A stretch of DNA of 64,000 nt from Jeotgalibacillus salarius (GCF_004405125.1 NZ_SORX01000008.1:1-64000); one strand, 5' to 3'. Positions 45,850 to 53,884 are shown, counted from the stretch's first letter. Made by a program: numbers and translations. The notes: generated from the letters alone by a model not told the origin.

Positions 45850-46650
45850 GTTGCCTAATTCTTTTACTTTTGTAGTACAGCTGTCCATGGCTTCTAAGAT
45901 TGCGCCTCTGAAGCGGTGTTTTTCGAGGGCTTCTGTGGCTGCGATGGTTGCACCGCCGGGTGATGTGACCTGGTCTTTGAGTTCACCGGGGTGTTTGCCG
46001 GTGTCGAGGACCATTTTGGCTGCACCGAGTACGGCCTGTGCAGCGAGCCGGTAAGCCTGATCACGTTTCAATCCCTGTCGTACGCCGCCGTCAGCCATGG
46101 CTTCGATCATCATGTAGACGTAGGCTGGGGATGAGCCGCTGATAGCCGGGATGCTATCCATGAGGTCTTCTGAGATCACTTCTGTCTTGCCGAATGAACG
46201 GAACAATTTCAGCACAGTCTGAAGCTCTTCTTCTGTTACTTCATCATTTACACAGATGGCTGACATCCCTTCTCCCGCAAGTGATGGGGTATTTGGCATC
46301 GTTCTGATGACTTTCAACTTTTTGCCGGCAAATGCTGAAATATCTGCTGTTGTGAGCCCGGCTGCAATGGTGATGATGACTGTCGTTTCAGGTAAATGTG
46401 CTTTGATTTCCTGCAATATCTGCTTGTGCAAACCAGGGACGATTCCTAAAAATAACAGGTCAGCTTCAGCAGCTACTTTACTGTTGTCGCCGGTTACTTC
46501 AATACCAAATTGATCTGATACTTTTACTCTTGTTTCTTTTGTAGTCGCGCTCGCAATAATGGAAGACGCTTTGACTGTTTTAGAACGGATCATTCCGCCA
46601 ATCATCGCCTGAGCCATTTTTCCGCACCCGATAAAACCGATTTGTGTCAT
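45841..46650 (-). CDS. proC: Pyrroline-5-carboxylate reductase
   Basis: 269-residue NAD(P)H enzyme performing the last step of proline synthesis. NAD-binding 'IGFIGCGKMAQAMIGGM' (residues 3-20), 'VIRTMPNTPSLAGEGMSAIC' near 115 and the C-terminal ProC signature 'TSPGGATIAATEALEKHRFRGAILEAMDSCTTK'. ATG follows AGGAGGATCAC, which itself overlaps the stop codon of a 34-residue membrane peptide gene. Proline is a common compatible solute in salt-adapted Bacilli. Confidence 0.92.
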   Translation of the reverse strand: MTQIGFIGCGKMAQAMIGGMIRSKTVKASSIIASATTKETRVKVSDQFGIEVTGDNSKVAAEADLLFLGIVPGLHKQILQEIKAHLPETTVIITIAAGLTTADISAFAGKKLKVIRTMPNTPSLAGEGMSAICVNDEVTEEELQTVLKLFRSFGKTEVISEDLMDSIPAISGSSPAYVYMMIEAMADGGVRQGLKRDQAYRLAAQAVLGAAKMVLDTGKHPGELKDQVTSPGGATIAATEALEKHRFRGAILEAMDSCTTKVKELGNKK

Positions 46651-46659
46651 GTGATCCTC

Positions 46660-46764
46660 CTATTTTTTTGCCCTTGAGCTAATGTATAAAATGCCAGCCG
46701 TAACGACCGCAATCGTAACAACAGTTAAAATCAGCGATGTGCTGAATAACGGAAACCCCTCCAT
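46660..46764 (-). CDS. 34-residue single-helix membrane microprotein upstream of proC
   Basis: Encodes 'MEGFPLFSTSL', a hydrophobic helix 'ILTVVTIAVVTAGILYI' (residues 12-28) and a basic tail 'SSRAKK', giving a clear N-out/C-in single-span topology. ATG follows AAAGGGAG; TAG is merged with the proC ribosome site (TAGGAGG), so it is very likely in one transcript and coupled with proC. No family recognised. A leader peptide controlling proC translation, or a small membrane regulator, are possible. Confidence 0.65.
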   Translation of the reverse strand: MEGFPLFSTSLILTVVTIAVVTAGILYISSRAKK

Positions 46765-46863
46765 TGTCCATCTCCCTTTCAACCCGGTTTTGTTTACTTA
46801 CTATCTCACATTTTCCCTGAAAGAACTATCTAAAACGCTGTCATTTTATCGCTTTTAAAAGGC

Positions 46864-47035
46864 ATGAAGAGCGATTGGAGCTGCCAGACCCGGGACGAAT
46901 CTGACATCAAATTAGCCGGGTTGCTACCGGCCGCCCGTGTGATTGCTACAAGTTCCCAGGTATATCATCGCTACCTCACAGATGTCGAATGCTACCTTCC
47001 CGGCAGGAACAGTGACCCGGGAAGCGACTGTCATA
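46864..47035 (-). ncRNA. GC-rich structured element of unknown class
   Basis: A GC-rich block in AT-rich surroundings. On minus it is upstream of the microprotein-proC unit. GCCGG-tagcaac-CCGGC forms a local hairpin; CCCGG (near 47030) and CCGGG (near 47010) pair; GACATC (about 46980) can pair with GATGTC (about 46900); ATCGCT/AGCGAT closes the end. A GGTAGC motif recurs four times (46921, 46943, 46968, 46989 on plus as NGCTACC) with steps 22, 25, 21. It does not fit T-box, S-box, cobalamin, lysine, glycine, M-box or ydaO consensus as I remember them. Strand and function uncertain. Confidence 0.4.
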
Positions 47036-47066
47036 TAAAATTTACAAAAAAACTAATCTTCAAGGG

Positions 47067-47095
47067 TTGCGCATATAAGTATATGCCTATATACT
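47067..47095 (+). promoter_or_regulatory. arsR-arsB promoter with ArsR operator
   Basis: -35 TTGCGC (47067-47072), 17-bp spacer, -10 TATACT (47090-47095). The spacer holds a perfect palindrome GCATATA-AG-TATATGC (47071-47086), placed as ArsR/SmtB operators usually are. Confidence 0.8.
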
Positions 47096-47139
47096 AATCA
47101 GCGGATGAACAATATATTATAAAATAAGGAGGTGCAGCC

Positions 47140-47487
47140 ATGCTCGCAAAAGAAGCCATTTCAATTGATAAAGCTTCAACCGCTTTAAAACTGATGGGCG
47201 ATAAAACACGTCTGACCATGCTTCGAATTCTTGCCGATCACGATTGCTGCGTGTGTGAATTCGTTGAAATCTTCCAGATGAGTCAACCATCGGTCAGTCA
47301 ACATGTCCGAAAAATGAAGGATATCGGCATGATCAAGGAGCAGCGAAAAGGACAATGGATTGTATACTCGTTAGATGAATCCTTTGAAGGCTATGATATG
47401 ATCCGCAGCATTTTAGAACAGCTGCCTGCACAGGATCATCATCTTGAACAGCTGATCGAAAAAGGGAAACGTGTTTCCTGTAACTAA
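47140..47487 (+). CDS. arsR: ArsR-family arsenite-sensing repressor
   Basis: 115-residue winged-helix metalloregulator. HTH 'CVCEFVEIFQMSQPSVSQHVRKMKDIGMI' with the alpha3N metal motif CVC at residues 37-39 (plus Cys36), the As(III)/Sb(III)-type site. It represses its own operon and releases DNA when arsenite binds. ATG follows AAGGAGGTGCAGCC. arsB starts 18 bp after its stop. Confidence 0.92.
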   Translation: MLAKEAISIDKASTALKLMGDKTRLTMLRILADHDCCVCEFVEIFQMSQPSVSQHVRKMKDIGMIKEQRKGQWIVYSLDESFEGYDMIRSILEQLPAQDHHLEQLIEKGKRVSCN

Positions 47488-47505
47488 AACTAAAGGAGCC
47501 TCGTC

Positions 47506-48801
47506 ATGGATGTATTTTTAGCAATATTAATTTTTCTTATTACACTGACCCTGGTTATCTGGCAGCCTAAGGGACTCGGCATTGGCTATTCTGCAATGGG
47601 TGGTGCGATTATTGCTCTGATTATCGGAGTTGTATCCATGCAGGATGTAGCTGACGTGACGGCGATTGTATGGAACGCTACACTGACATTCGTCGCACTC
47701 ATCATTATTTCACTCATTTTAGATGAGATCGGATTTTTCGAATGGGCTGCGCTTCACATGGCACGTTTTGCTAAAGGCAGCGGGATCAGAATGTTTATTT
47801 ATGTGACATTACTTGGCGCAGTAGTTGCAGCCTTCTTCGCAAATGATGGTGCTGCACTGATATTAACGCCAATTGTACTCGCAATGGTGCGAAACCTGAA
47901 CTTCAAAGAAGCGATGATCTTACCATTCATTATGGCCAGCGGATTTATCGCTGATACAGCTTCCCTTCCGCTGATCGTCAGTAACCTGGTCAATATCGTT
48001 TCTGCTGATGTGTTTGGTATCGGTTTTGCAGAGTATGCGAGCCGGATGATCATACCAAACTTCTTCAGTATCGGAGCAAGTATCCTGGTGCTTTGGCTGT
48101 TTTTCCGTAAAAGCATCCCGGAAAATTATGATTTATCACAGCTTCGAAAGCCGCAGGAAGCACTCAAGGATCCAAAGATGTTCCGCCTTTCATGGGGCGT
48201 TCTGGCGATTCTGCTTGTTGGATATTTTACAAGCGAATTTGCTGAAATTCCGGTCTCTATTATCGCTGGTATCATTGCGATTATCTTTCTATTAATTGCA
48301 AGAAAAAGTCCCGCAGTGAATACTACAACTGTTGTAAAAGATGCTCCATGGGCAATTGTATTTTTCTCAATCGGAATGTACGTTGTCGTTTATGGACTCA
48401 GAAATGTGGGCTTGACCAGCCTGCTTGCTGATGTGCTTGATGCAACAGCTGATCACGGTCTGCTTGCCGCAACAATGGGAATGGGTTTCATTGCTGCATT
48501 TCTGTCTTCCATCATGAATAACATGCCGACCGTCATGATTGACGCGCTGGCGATTCAGGAAACGTCGACAACCGGGGCAGTAAGAGAAGCATTGATTTAT
48601 GCAAACGTCATTGGTTCTGACCTTGGACCGAAGATTACACCAATCGGTTCACTCGCTACACTATTATGGCTGCATGTATTAAGCAAAAAAGGCTTCAACA
48701 TCAGCTGGGGCTACTACTTCAAAGTCGGAATTATCCTGACCATCCCAACACTGTTTATCACATTGTTCGGACTGTACTTGTGGCTGCTGATTATTTTATA
48801 A
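47506..48801 (+). CDS. arsB: Arsenite efflux transporter ArsB
   Basis: 431-residue 12-helix membrane protein of the ArsB/NhaD ion-transporter superfamily: '[17 protein letters not shown]', '[18 protein letters not shown]', '[41 protein letters not shown]', '[13 protein letters not shown]', '[23 protein letters not shown]'. It exports arsenite/antimonite, alone or energised by ArsA encoded in the same cluster. ATG follows AAAGGAGCCTCGTC. Confidence 0.93.
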   Translation: MDVFLAILIFLITLTLVIWQPKGLGIGYSAMGGAIIALIIGVVSMQDVADVTAIVWNATLTFVALIIISLILDEIGFFEWAALHMARFAKGSGIRMFIYVTLLGAVVAAFFANDGAALILTPIVLAMVRNLNFKEAMILPFIMASGFIADTASLPLIVSNLVNIVSADVFGIGFAEYASRMIIPNFFSIGASILVLWLFFRKSIPENYDLSQLRKPQEALKDPKMFRLSWGVLAILLVGYFTSEFAEIPVSIIAGIIAIIFLLIARKSPAVNTTTVVKDAPWAIVFFSIGMYVVVYGLRNVGLTSLLADVLDATADHGLLAATMGMGFIAAFLSSIMNNMPTVMIDALAIQETSTTGAVREALIYANVIGSDLGPKITPIGSLATLLWLHVLSKKGFNISWGYYFKVGIILTIPTLFITLFGLYLWLLIIL

Positions 48802-48817
48802 GAAGATATTTTAATAA

Positions 48818-48955
48818 ACCGCTGCCCCTCTCCGTGGAGGACTGCGCTTTCCTGCCCCCGGGCGGTGAGCCTCCTCGAGCTTCGCTCTGCGGGGTCTCAC
48901 CTGTCCCTTCCTGGGGCGGGAGTCTCCGTCCTCCACTCCGAGGGGTCAGCTGGAT
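48818..48955 (-). repeat. Modular palindromic repeat, long form, type B
   Basis: CCGCTGCCCC-TCTCCGTGGAGGACTGCG-CTTTCCTGCCCCCGGGCGG-TGAGCCTCCTC...GCGGGGTCTCACC-TGTCCC...GGGCGGGAGTCTCCGTCC-TCCACTCCGAGGGG (in parts). Complete outer and central arms. Left half of an inverted pair inside the ars cluster. Confidence 0.85.
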
Positions 48956-49005
48956 TTATCTTAATTAAAGCAACAATTTTATTAAAAAGTATATAAAATT
49001 TCCAC

Positions 49006-49141
49006 AGCGGTGATCGCAGTGGAAGGCGGCGACTCCAGCGCGATAAGCGTGACAGCTGAGACCCCACAGGCGCAGGGCGCCGAGGAGGCTCAGCGCACGC
49101 CGCGCGGAAAGCGTCCGCCTGAAACGGAGATCAACCGCCCA
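49006..49141 (+). repeat. Modular palindromic repeat, long form, type A
   Basis: GCGGTGATC..GTGGAAGGCGGCGACTCC...GACAGCTGAGACCCC...GAGGAGGCTCAGC...CGCGCGGAAAGCGTCCGCCTG (in parts). Ends 20 bp before the arsC ribosome site, so the arsB-arsC junction is two opposed repeats in about 370 bp. Confidence 0.85.
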
Positions 49142-49175
49142 CTTATTAAAAAACAATCAAAGAGGAGTGTTTTTC

Positions 49176-49595
49176 ATGTCTAAAAAAACGTTATATTTTC
49201 TATGTACAGGTAATTCCTGCCGAAGCCAGATGGCTGAGGGTTGGGGGAAGAAATATTTAAGCGATGAGTGGAATGTACTTAGCGCAGGTCTTGAAGCACA
49301 CGGGCTGAATCCAAATGCCGTGAAAGCAATGAATGAAGCAGGAATAGATATTTCAAACCAATCTTCTGACACAATTGACCCTGAAATCCTGAACAGTGCA
49401 GATCTGGTGGTTACACTTTGCGGCCATGCTGCAGACCACTGTCCTGTTACACCACCGCACGTAACACGCGAGCACTGGGGCTTTGATGACCCTGCTAAAG
49501 CTGAAGGCACAGAAGAAGAGAAATGGGCGTTCTTCCAGCGTGTTCGTGATGAGATTGGTTCAAGAATTAAAGAATTTGCTGAGACTGGCAAGTAA
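49176..49595 (+). CDS. arsC: Thioredoxin-coupled arsenate reductase
   Basis: 139-residue enzyme of the low-molecular-weight phosphatase fold reducing As(V) to As(III). Nucleophile Cys10 in the P-loop CTGNSCRS (Cys10-Ser17), and the redox relay Cys82 and Cys89 in 'LCGHAADHC', exactly the Cys10/82/89 triad of the Staphylococcus pI258 and B. subtilis enzymes. ATG 49176 follows AGAGGAG; the in-frame GTG at 49167 overlaps that site. A small hairpin terminator lies between it and arsD. Confidence 0.93.
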   Translation: MSKKTLYFLCTGNSCRSQMAEGWGKKYLSDEWNVLSAGLEAHGLNPNAVKAMNEAGIDISNQSSDTIDPEILNSADLVVTLCGHAADHCPVTPPHVTREHWGFDDPAKAEGTEEEKWAFFQRVRDEIGSRIKEFAETGK

Positions 49596-49625
49596 GCTTC
49601 AGCTAAACGTTTACAATTAAAGCAG

Positions 49626-49648
49626 CCCTCTTATATAGAGGGTTTTTG
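49626..49648 (+). terminator. Weak terminator between arsC and arsD
   Basis: CCCTC-ttatata-GAGGG followed by T5. A short stem; it would reduce rather than abolish read-through into arsDA. Confidence 0.65.
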
Positions 49649-49670
49649 CTTATCACAAGGAGGGCTTTTC

Positions 49671-50030
49671 ATGAAAAGTATCACGATATTTGATCCGGCG
49701 ATGTGCTGTTCAACTGGTGTGTGCGGACCGAGTGTGGATCCTGAATTGACTCGTGTAGCAAATGCACTGTTCAAGCTTGAGCAAAATGGTGTGGAAGTTA
49801 ACCGCTACAATCTTGCAAATGATCCTGCAGCTTTCGTTGAAAATCACGAGGCTAAATCATTTTTAGAAGATAAAGGGATTGATTCACTTCCGCTTATTTA
49901 TATAAATGGTGAGCAGTTTGCTGAAGGGACTTATCCTTCAAACAGCGAACTTGCAGATGCATTCGGCCTGGAAGAAGACCAGCTTGTAAAGAAAAAGCCG
50001 AAGCTGACGATTGACCTGAAACAGATTTAA
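49671..50030 (+). CDS. arsD: ArsD arsenic metallochaperone
   Basis: 119-residue thioredoxin-fold chaperone delivering As(III) to ArsA. Conserved Cys12, Cys13 and Cys18 in 'AMCCSTGVCGPSVD' form the arsenite site; the C-terminal vicinal Cys pairs of E. coli R773 ArsD are absent, as in many homologues. ATG follows AAGGAGGGCTTTTC. It is followed by arsA after 12 bp. Confidence 0.92.
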   Translation: MKSITIFDPAMCCSTGVCGPSVDPELTRVANALFKLEQNGVEVNRYNLANDPAAFVENHEAKSFLEDKGIDSLPLIYINGEQFAEGTYPSNSELADAFGLEEDQLVKKKPKLTIDLKQI

Positions 50031-50042
50031 CAGGAGGTCCTG

Positions 50043-51767
50043 ATGATGTATTCACGATTCGACCCTTTAGAACAGGCATTTTCAAGATATTTGTTTTTCA
50101 CCGGAAAAGGCGGCGTCGGCAAAACTTCCACTGCTTCAGCCACTGCGATCGCTCTTGCAGAAGCAGGTAAGAAAGTGCTGATCGTCAGTACAGATCCGGC
50201 GTCAAATCTGCAGGATGTGCTTGAGCAGGAAATCCCTTCTGAGCCGGTAGCGGTTAAAGTTGCCAACCTTTTTGCATGCAATATCAACCCTGAAGAAGCA
50301 GCACGGCAATATCGCGAGCGTGTCATCGGACCATATCGCGGCGTTTTACCTGATGATGCAGTTGCCTCGATGGAAGAGCAGCTGTCGGGTGCATGTACGG
50401 TTGAAATGGCAGCATTTGACGAGTTCACCTCACTGCTCGTAAATGATGAATATTCAAGCTTCGATCATATCGTGTTCGACACAGCCCCAACCGGACATAC
50501 ACTCAGACTGCTGGCATTGCCTGCAGCGTGGAGCGGATTCCTTGAAACAAGCACACACGGCGTTTCATGCCTTGGTCCTTTATCCGGTCTGAGTGAAAAG
50601 AAGCAGTCTTATGAAAAGAGCTTAAGCGTTCTTTCTGATGTTTCGCAAACATCTTTATTTCTCGTAACCCGCCCTGACAGCAGTGCAATTAAAGAGGCAA
50701 TGAGAGCTTCTGAAGAGTTAAAAGCAACTGGCATGGATCATCAGCATTTAATCATTAACGGCTTTGCTGATTTTAATACGAATGATTCTGTTGCACAGCA
50801 GTTTCAGGAGCGTCAGCAGGACGCTTTAAAGAATCTTTCATTTCCTGTTGAAAAAACGTTCATGCTGCCTTATACAAGCAGATCTCTTACAGGTTTTTCA
50901 TCACTCAGCTCGTGGATAAAGAGTCTCCCGGAAACCGAAACTTTTACTGCTTCAGCCGAATCGGACACCCATTCACTTGATCAGTACGTACAGCACTTAG
51001 TCAAAGGGAACAAAAAGTTAGTGATGACAATGGGTAAAGGCGGCGTCGGTAAAACAACTGTTGCAGCTTCTGTTGCACTCAAGCTTGCGGAAAAAGGATT
51101 TACTGTTCATTTAACAACAACTGATCCCGCTGACCATTTGACAAACCTATTTAAGGACCATAAACTGGAATCGCTGACAGTTTCAAATATAAACCCAAAA
51201 GAAGTGACAGCTGCATATACTGAAAAAGTACTGTCGGATGCAGGTGAACTTTCAGCAGAGGAACGCGAATATCTTGAAGAAGACCTGCGTTCACCGTGCA
51301 CAGAAGAAATTGCAGTTTTCAGGGCGTTTGCAGATACAGTTGCGGATGAACAATATGATTTCATCGTGATGGATACTGCACCAACAGGTCATACGCTGTT
51401 ATTACTTGATGCAGCTGAGTCTTATCATAAAGAAGTGGAACGCACTTCCGCAGACGTACCAAACGTCAAAAAACTGCTGCCTGCTTTGAGAAATCCGGAT
51501 CACACGAGCATTGCCATTGTGACGCTTGCAGAAGCAACACCGGTACTGGAAGCAGCCCGCCTGTCAGAAGATCTGCAGCGCGCTGACATTCAACCTGACT
51601 GGTGGATTGTGAATCAATCCTTACTTGCTTCCGGAACGAATGAACCTATTCTGAAAAACCGGTCTGCTGTTGAAGCAAAATGGATTAACAAAGTATGCGC
51701 CATGAGTGCGGACACGGCTTTACTACCCTGGACAGCAAATCCCCTGAGCGAACAGCTGCCAGTTTAA
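50043..51767 (+). CDS. arsA: ArsA arsenite-stimulated ATPase
   Basis: 574-residue peripheral ATPase with the typical tandem duplication. P-loop A1 GKGGVGKTS at residues 21-29 and P-loop A2 GKGGVGKTT near 332; signal-transduction motifs 'DTAPTGHTLRLL' and 'DTAPTGHTLLLL'; metalloid-site Cys in 'LSGACTVEMAAF' (near 119), 'HGVSCLGP' (near 176) and 'LRSPCTEEIAVF' (near 420). It energises ArsB. Two ATGs (50043, 50046) follow AGGAGGTCCTG. Confidence 0.93.
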   Translation: MMYSRFDPLEQAFSRYLFFTGKGGVGKTSTASATAIALAEAGKKVLIVSTDPASNLQDVLEQEIPSEPVAVKVANLFACNINPEEAARQYRERVIGPYRGVLPDDAVASMEEQLSGACTVEMAAFDEFTSLLVNDEYSSFDHIVFDTAPTGHTLRLLALPAAWSGFLETSTHGVSCLGPLSGLSEKKQSYEKSLSVLSDVSQTSLFLVTRPDSSAIKEAMRASEELKATGMDHQHLIINGFADFNTNDSVAQQFQERQQDALKNLSFPVEKTFMLPYTSRSLTGFSSLSSWIKSLPETETFTASAESDTHSLDQYVQHLVKGNKKLVMTMGKGGVGKTTVAASVALKLAEKGFTVHLTTTDPADHLTNLFKDHKLESLTVSNINPKEVTAAYTEKVLSDAGELSAEEREYLEEDLRSPCTEEIAVFRAFADTVADEQYDFIVMDTAPTGHTLLLLDAAESYHKEVERTSADVPNVKKLLPALRNPDHTSIAIVTLAEATPVLEAARLSEDLQRADIQPDWWIVNQSLLASGTNEPILKNRSAVEAKWINKVCAMSADTALLPWTANPLSEQLPV

Positions 51768-51791
51768 AGATTGAAAGGAGCAAATTTCATC

Positions 51792-52079
51792 ATGATTATT
51801 ACTGATATTGCAAAAGAAGCGTTCAAAGAATTATTTCACCAGCACGAAGCAGAAAACGTGCGTGTTTTCTTTGCGGGACAAGGATGCGGTGCACCACAAC
51901 TCGGAATCGCACTGGACCAGCCGGAAGAAAATGACGTGATTCAGACAGTCAATGGCATCAAAGTCGCCATCGACCCGCAAATCCTCTTCATCACAGAAGA
52001 CATCACACTCGACGTCCAGGACACACCCGAAGGCAGAGGCATAGTGATGTCAGGAATGCCAGAAAGTGATTGCTGTTAA
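51792..52079 (+). CDS. HesB/IscA-like protein with C-terminal Cys-Cys
   Basis: 95-residue protein of HesB/IscA-like fold ('MIITDIAKEAFKELF', 'VRVFFAGQGCGAPQLGIALDQP', 'ILFITEDITLDVQDTPEGRGIVM') with Cys32 and a terminal CC (94-95) rather than the CGC of true Fe-S carriers. Fourth gene of arsC-arsD-arsA-orf, starting 25 bp after arsA, so a role in arsenic handling (thiol site for As(III), or protection of Fe-S clusters) is inferred only from position. ATG 51792 follows GAAAGGAG. Confidence 0.75.
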   Translation: MIITDIAKEAFKELFHQHEAENVRVFFAGQGCGAPQLGIALDQPEENDVIQTVNGIKVAIDPQILFITEDITLDVQDTPEGRGIVMSGMPESDCC

Positions 52080-52083
52080 TTAG

Positions 52084-52206
52084 AAAAGTGGATGGCGCTC
52101 GTTCAGCTCCGACAGGCATAAGACGCGGACCGGAAAACGGGTGAACTTTCCCGTTTACCGATGCGTGGCTTATGACCCGAGGAGTTAGCGCCTGGAACTG
52201 GACAAA
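52084..52206 (+). repeat. Hairpin-forming intergenic repeat (GGCGCT...AGCGCC family)
   Basis: Nested palindrome: outer GGCGCT..AGCTCC with GGAGTTAGCGCC, middle CATAAGACGC with GCGTGGCTTATG, inner ACGGG-tgaacttt-CCCGT. Closely similar elements recur in Bacillaceae genomes as I remember them; non-coding. Confidence 0.75.
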
Positions 52207-52352
52207 TAGAAAAGCGGAGGCGAGCGTTTAGGGGCGTACACGTTGGACTGAAGCGCCGGAGATAAAGGAAACACGGTGAACGCAGTGAACCGATGTTGAC
52301 TTCTCGGACAGAGCTGAAGGAAACGTGCCAGCCCCTGCGAGCCGGAGCTGGA
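52207..52352 (+). repeat. Second hairpin-forming intergenic repeat
   Basis: Begins AAAAGCGGAGGCGAGCG and ends GAGCCGGAGCTGG. Arms AGGGGC / GCCCCT and CACGTT / AACGTG pair across the element, with an inner CGGTGAACGCAGTGAACCG hairpin. Different family from the previous element, placed directly behind it. Confidence 0.7.
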
Positions 52353-52357
52353 ATATT

Positions 52358-52396
52358 GAAAAAGATCCAAAGCCGTATGGGTTTTGGATCTTTTTT
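52358..52396. terminator. Terminator of the ars operon
   Basis: GAAAAAGATCCAAA-gccgtatgggt-TTTGGATCTTTTTT; strong stem with T6 on plus and A5 on the other side. Confidence 0.88.
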
Positions 52397-52469
52397 GATG
52401 TCCCGATTAATCGAAACGCCTGACTCCGATTCTCATGGTGTTCAGCTTTCGCTCGAAGGGGCTTTCCTA

Positions 52470-52565
52470 TTAACAGCACTTCTCCTTTTTCACTTCAACA
52501 ATCTTCACTTTACAGCAATCATCTTTCTTAACCGGTTTTACAATAGAAAGCAATTTTTTCAACAT
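52470..52565 (-). CDS. 31-residue Cys-rich basic peptide downstream of the permease
   Basis: Encodes 'MLKKLLSIVKPVKKDDCCKV' followed by 'KIVEVKKEKCC': two CC pairs (17-18, 30-31) in a lysine-rich helix. ATG 52565 follows a near-perfect AAAGGAGGTGACAGATC, 15 bp past the permease stop. A metalloid-binding mini-chaperone for the permease is an attractive inference (its CC pairs echo ArsD and the C-terminus of the adjacent ArsR), but no family is recognised. Confidence 0.68.
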   Translation of the reverse strand: MLKKLLSIVKPVKKDDCCKVKIVEVKKEKCC

Positions 52566-52580
52566 GATCTGTCACCTCCT

Positions 52581-53435
52581 TTAAATGAAATAAAAGATAA
52601 ATCCTGATAAAGATGCCATGGTCAGTACCGATAAGATAAAAACAACAACGAGTTGTATATTAAATATTGATTTTAACAGCACAACTTCCGGCAGACTGGC
52701 ACCTGCTGAACTGATAAGGAGCGCCATAATCGGTCCAAGTGCCATTCCTTTTAAAAGGAGAACCTGAGAAATCGGAATCATGCTTGAGAGCCTGATGTAT
52801 AAAGGAATTCCGAGGAGTGCTGCTAGCGGAATCAGCCACCATGCCCGATGTCCAAAGTTTGCAGCGATCCATTCGGCCGGCACAAGTCCGTGTATGCCTG
52901 CGCCAATCGCAGCACCGACCATTAAAAAAGGAAAAACTGATTTCATCATATCTCCCGTTTCCTTTAACGCCCGCTTTACATCCCATTTCTTCTGTACTGA
53001 TTCATACCCTTCCACCATGACCGGCTTTACGTACTTTTCAAAGCCGAACCGCTCCAGTGTAAAACCGAGTACGATAGAGAAAACCATCGTCACAACCGTG
53101 TAAATTGCAGCGGTTTGCCATCCGAGTATGACACCCATCACAGTCAAAATTGTGGGATCAAGCAATGGTGATGCAAACAGAAAAACCATTGTTAATCCGA
53201 ATGGCACTTTATTACGCAGCATGTTCACAACGACCGGTATGGTTGAGCATGAACAAAATGGCGTGATAAATGCAAACACAATAGCGAACATCCCCGCCTT
53301 CCATTTCGAACGTGTACGCAGATAGTGCTCTACTTTTTCATATGGAATGAATGACTGCAGCAGTGAAAGTACGAATGAAATAACAACAAACAATACAGTC
53401 AGTTCCAACGCAATCCATAAAAATGATTCTAACAA
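52581..53435 (-). CDS. YraQ/ArsP-type permease (COG0701)
   Basis: About 284-residue, 8-helix membrane permease. The signature 'ITPFCSCSTIPVVV' (adjacent thiols Cys-x-Cys) near residue 60 marks the COG0701 group that includes the methylarsenite/organoarsenical exporter ArsP; 'ASPLLDPTILTVM' and 'SSMIPISQVLLLKGMALGPIMAL' also fit. TTG 53435 is preferred because AAGGAG stands eight bases before it; GTG 53444 overlaps that site. It lies between an ArsR-type gene and a Cys-rich peptide gene and faces the ars operon, so metalloid efflux is likely. Confidence 0.82.
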   Translation of the reverse strand: MLESFLWIALELTVLFVVISFVLSLLQSFIPYEKVEHYLRTRSKWKAGMFAIVFAFITPFCSCSTIPVVVNMLRNKVPFGLTMVFLFASPLLDPTILTVMGVILGWQTAAIYTVVTMVFSIVLGFTLERFGFEKYVKPVMVEGYESVQKKWDVKRALKETGDMMKSVFPFLMVGAAIGAGIHGLVPAEWIAANFGHRAWWLIPLAALLGIPLYIRLSSMIPISQVLLLKGMALGPIMALLISSAGASLPEVVLLKSIFNIQLVVVFILSVLTMASLSGFIFYFI

Positions 53436-53473
53436 TTGACTCACTCCTTATATCAACTTTTTTTGATTAATAA

Positions 53474-53489
53474 ATCAAATTTATTTGAT
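53474..53489. promoter_or_regulatory. ArsR-type operator copy 1
   Basis: ATCAAA-TTTA-TTTGAT, identical to the copy at 53885. It stands between arsR and the permease gene, hinting at an internal regulated promoter. Confidence 0.7.
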
Positions 53490-53542
53490 GTTAAATACAC
53501 ACTCCCGGGCTCATAGCCTGCATGTTTCGGGAGCATAACTTT

Positions 53543-53866
53543 TCAACTGCAGCAATCATCATTTCTGAATAGACAGCACAATGCGGGTGATAACACTTCA
53601 TTGATCCCCTCATCATTTATTGAATAGTAATTCCACGTACCCTTCTTCTCCACATTCAAAAACCCGGCATCAAGCAGCTGTTTTAAATGATAAGACAGTT
53701 TTGACTGAGGCATATCAATATACTCTGCAAGATCACACACACACAGTGAACGGTGCTGTTGAATCAGGTGCAAAATTTCCAATCGTTTCTGATCGGCCAA
53801 TGCTTTAAATTTTTTTTCATACTTCATAAATGTTTCTTCATTTGGAGCAATGACTGGTGCTGACAT
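53543..53866 (-). CDS. Second ArsR/SmtB-family metalloregulator
   Basis: 107-residue winged-helix repressor. HTH 'SLCVCDLAEYIDMPQSKLSYHLKQLLDAGFL' with CVC metal motif, and a Cys-rich C-terminal tail 'LSPALCCLFRNDDCC' that could add or replace ligands. ATG 53866 has AGGAGTGTTCAT before it; the frame extends upstream through the operator and promoter, which is not coding. It controls the permease operon through three copies of one palindrome. Confidence 0.88.
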   Translation of the reverse strand: MSAPVIAPNEETFMKYEKKFKALADQKRLEILHLIQQHRSLCVCDLAEYIDMPQSKLSYHLKQLLDAGFLNVEKKGTWNYYSINDEGINEVLSPALCCLFRNDDCCS

Positions 53867-53884
53867 ATGAACACTCCTTTTTAA

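Noticed and set aside
46864-47035. Cobalamin or T-box riboswitch
   Set aside because: Fragments resembling 'CACTG...GGGAAGG' occur on minus, but the other conserved boxes are absent; no T-box GGTGG-ACCGCG segment exists.
46864-47097. 77-codon plus-strand frame before arsR
   Set aside because: Unusual composition, spans a structured GC-rich block and overlaps the arsR promoter and operator.
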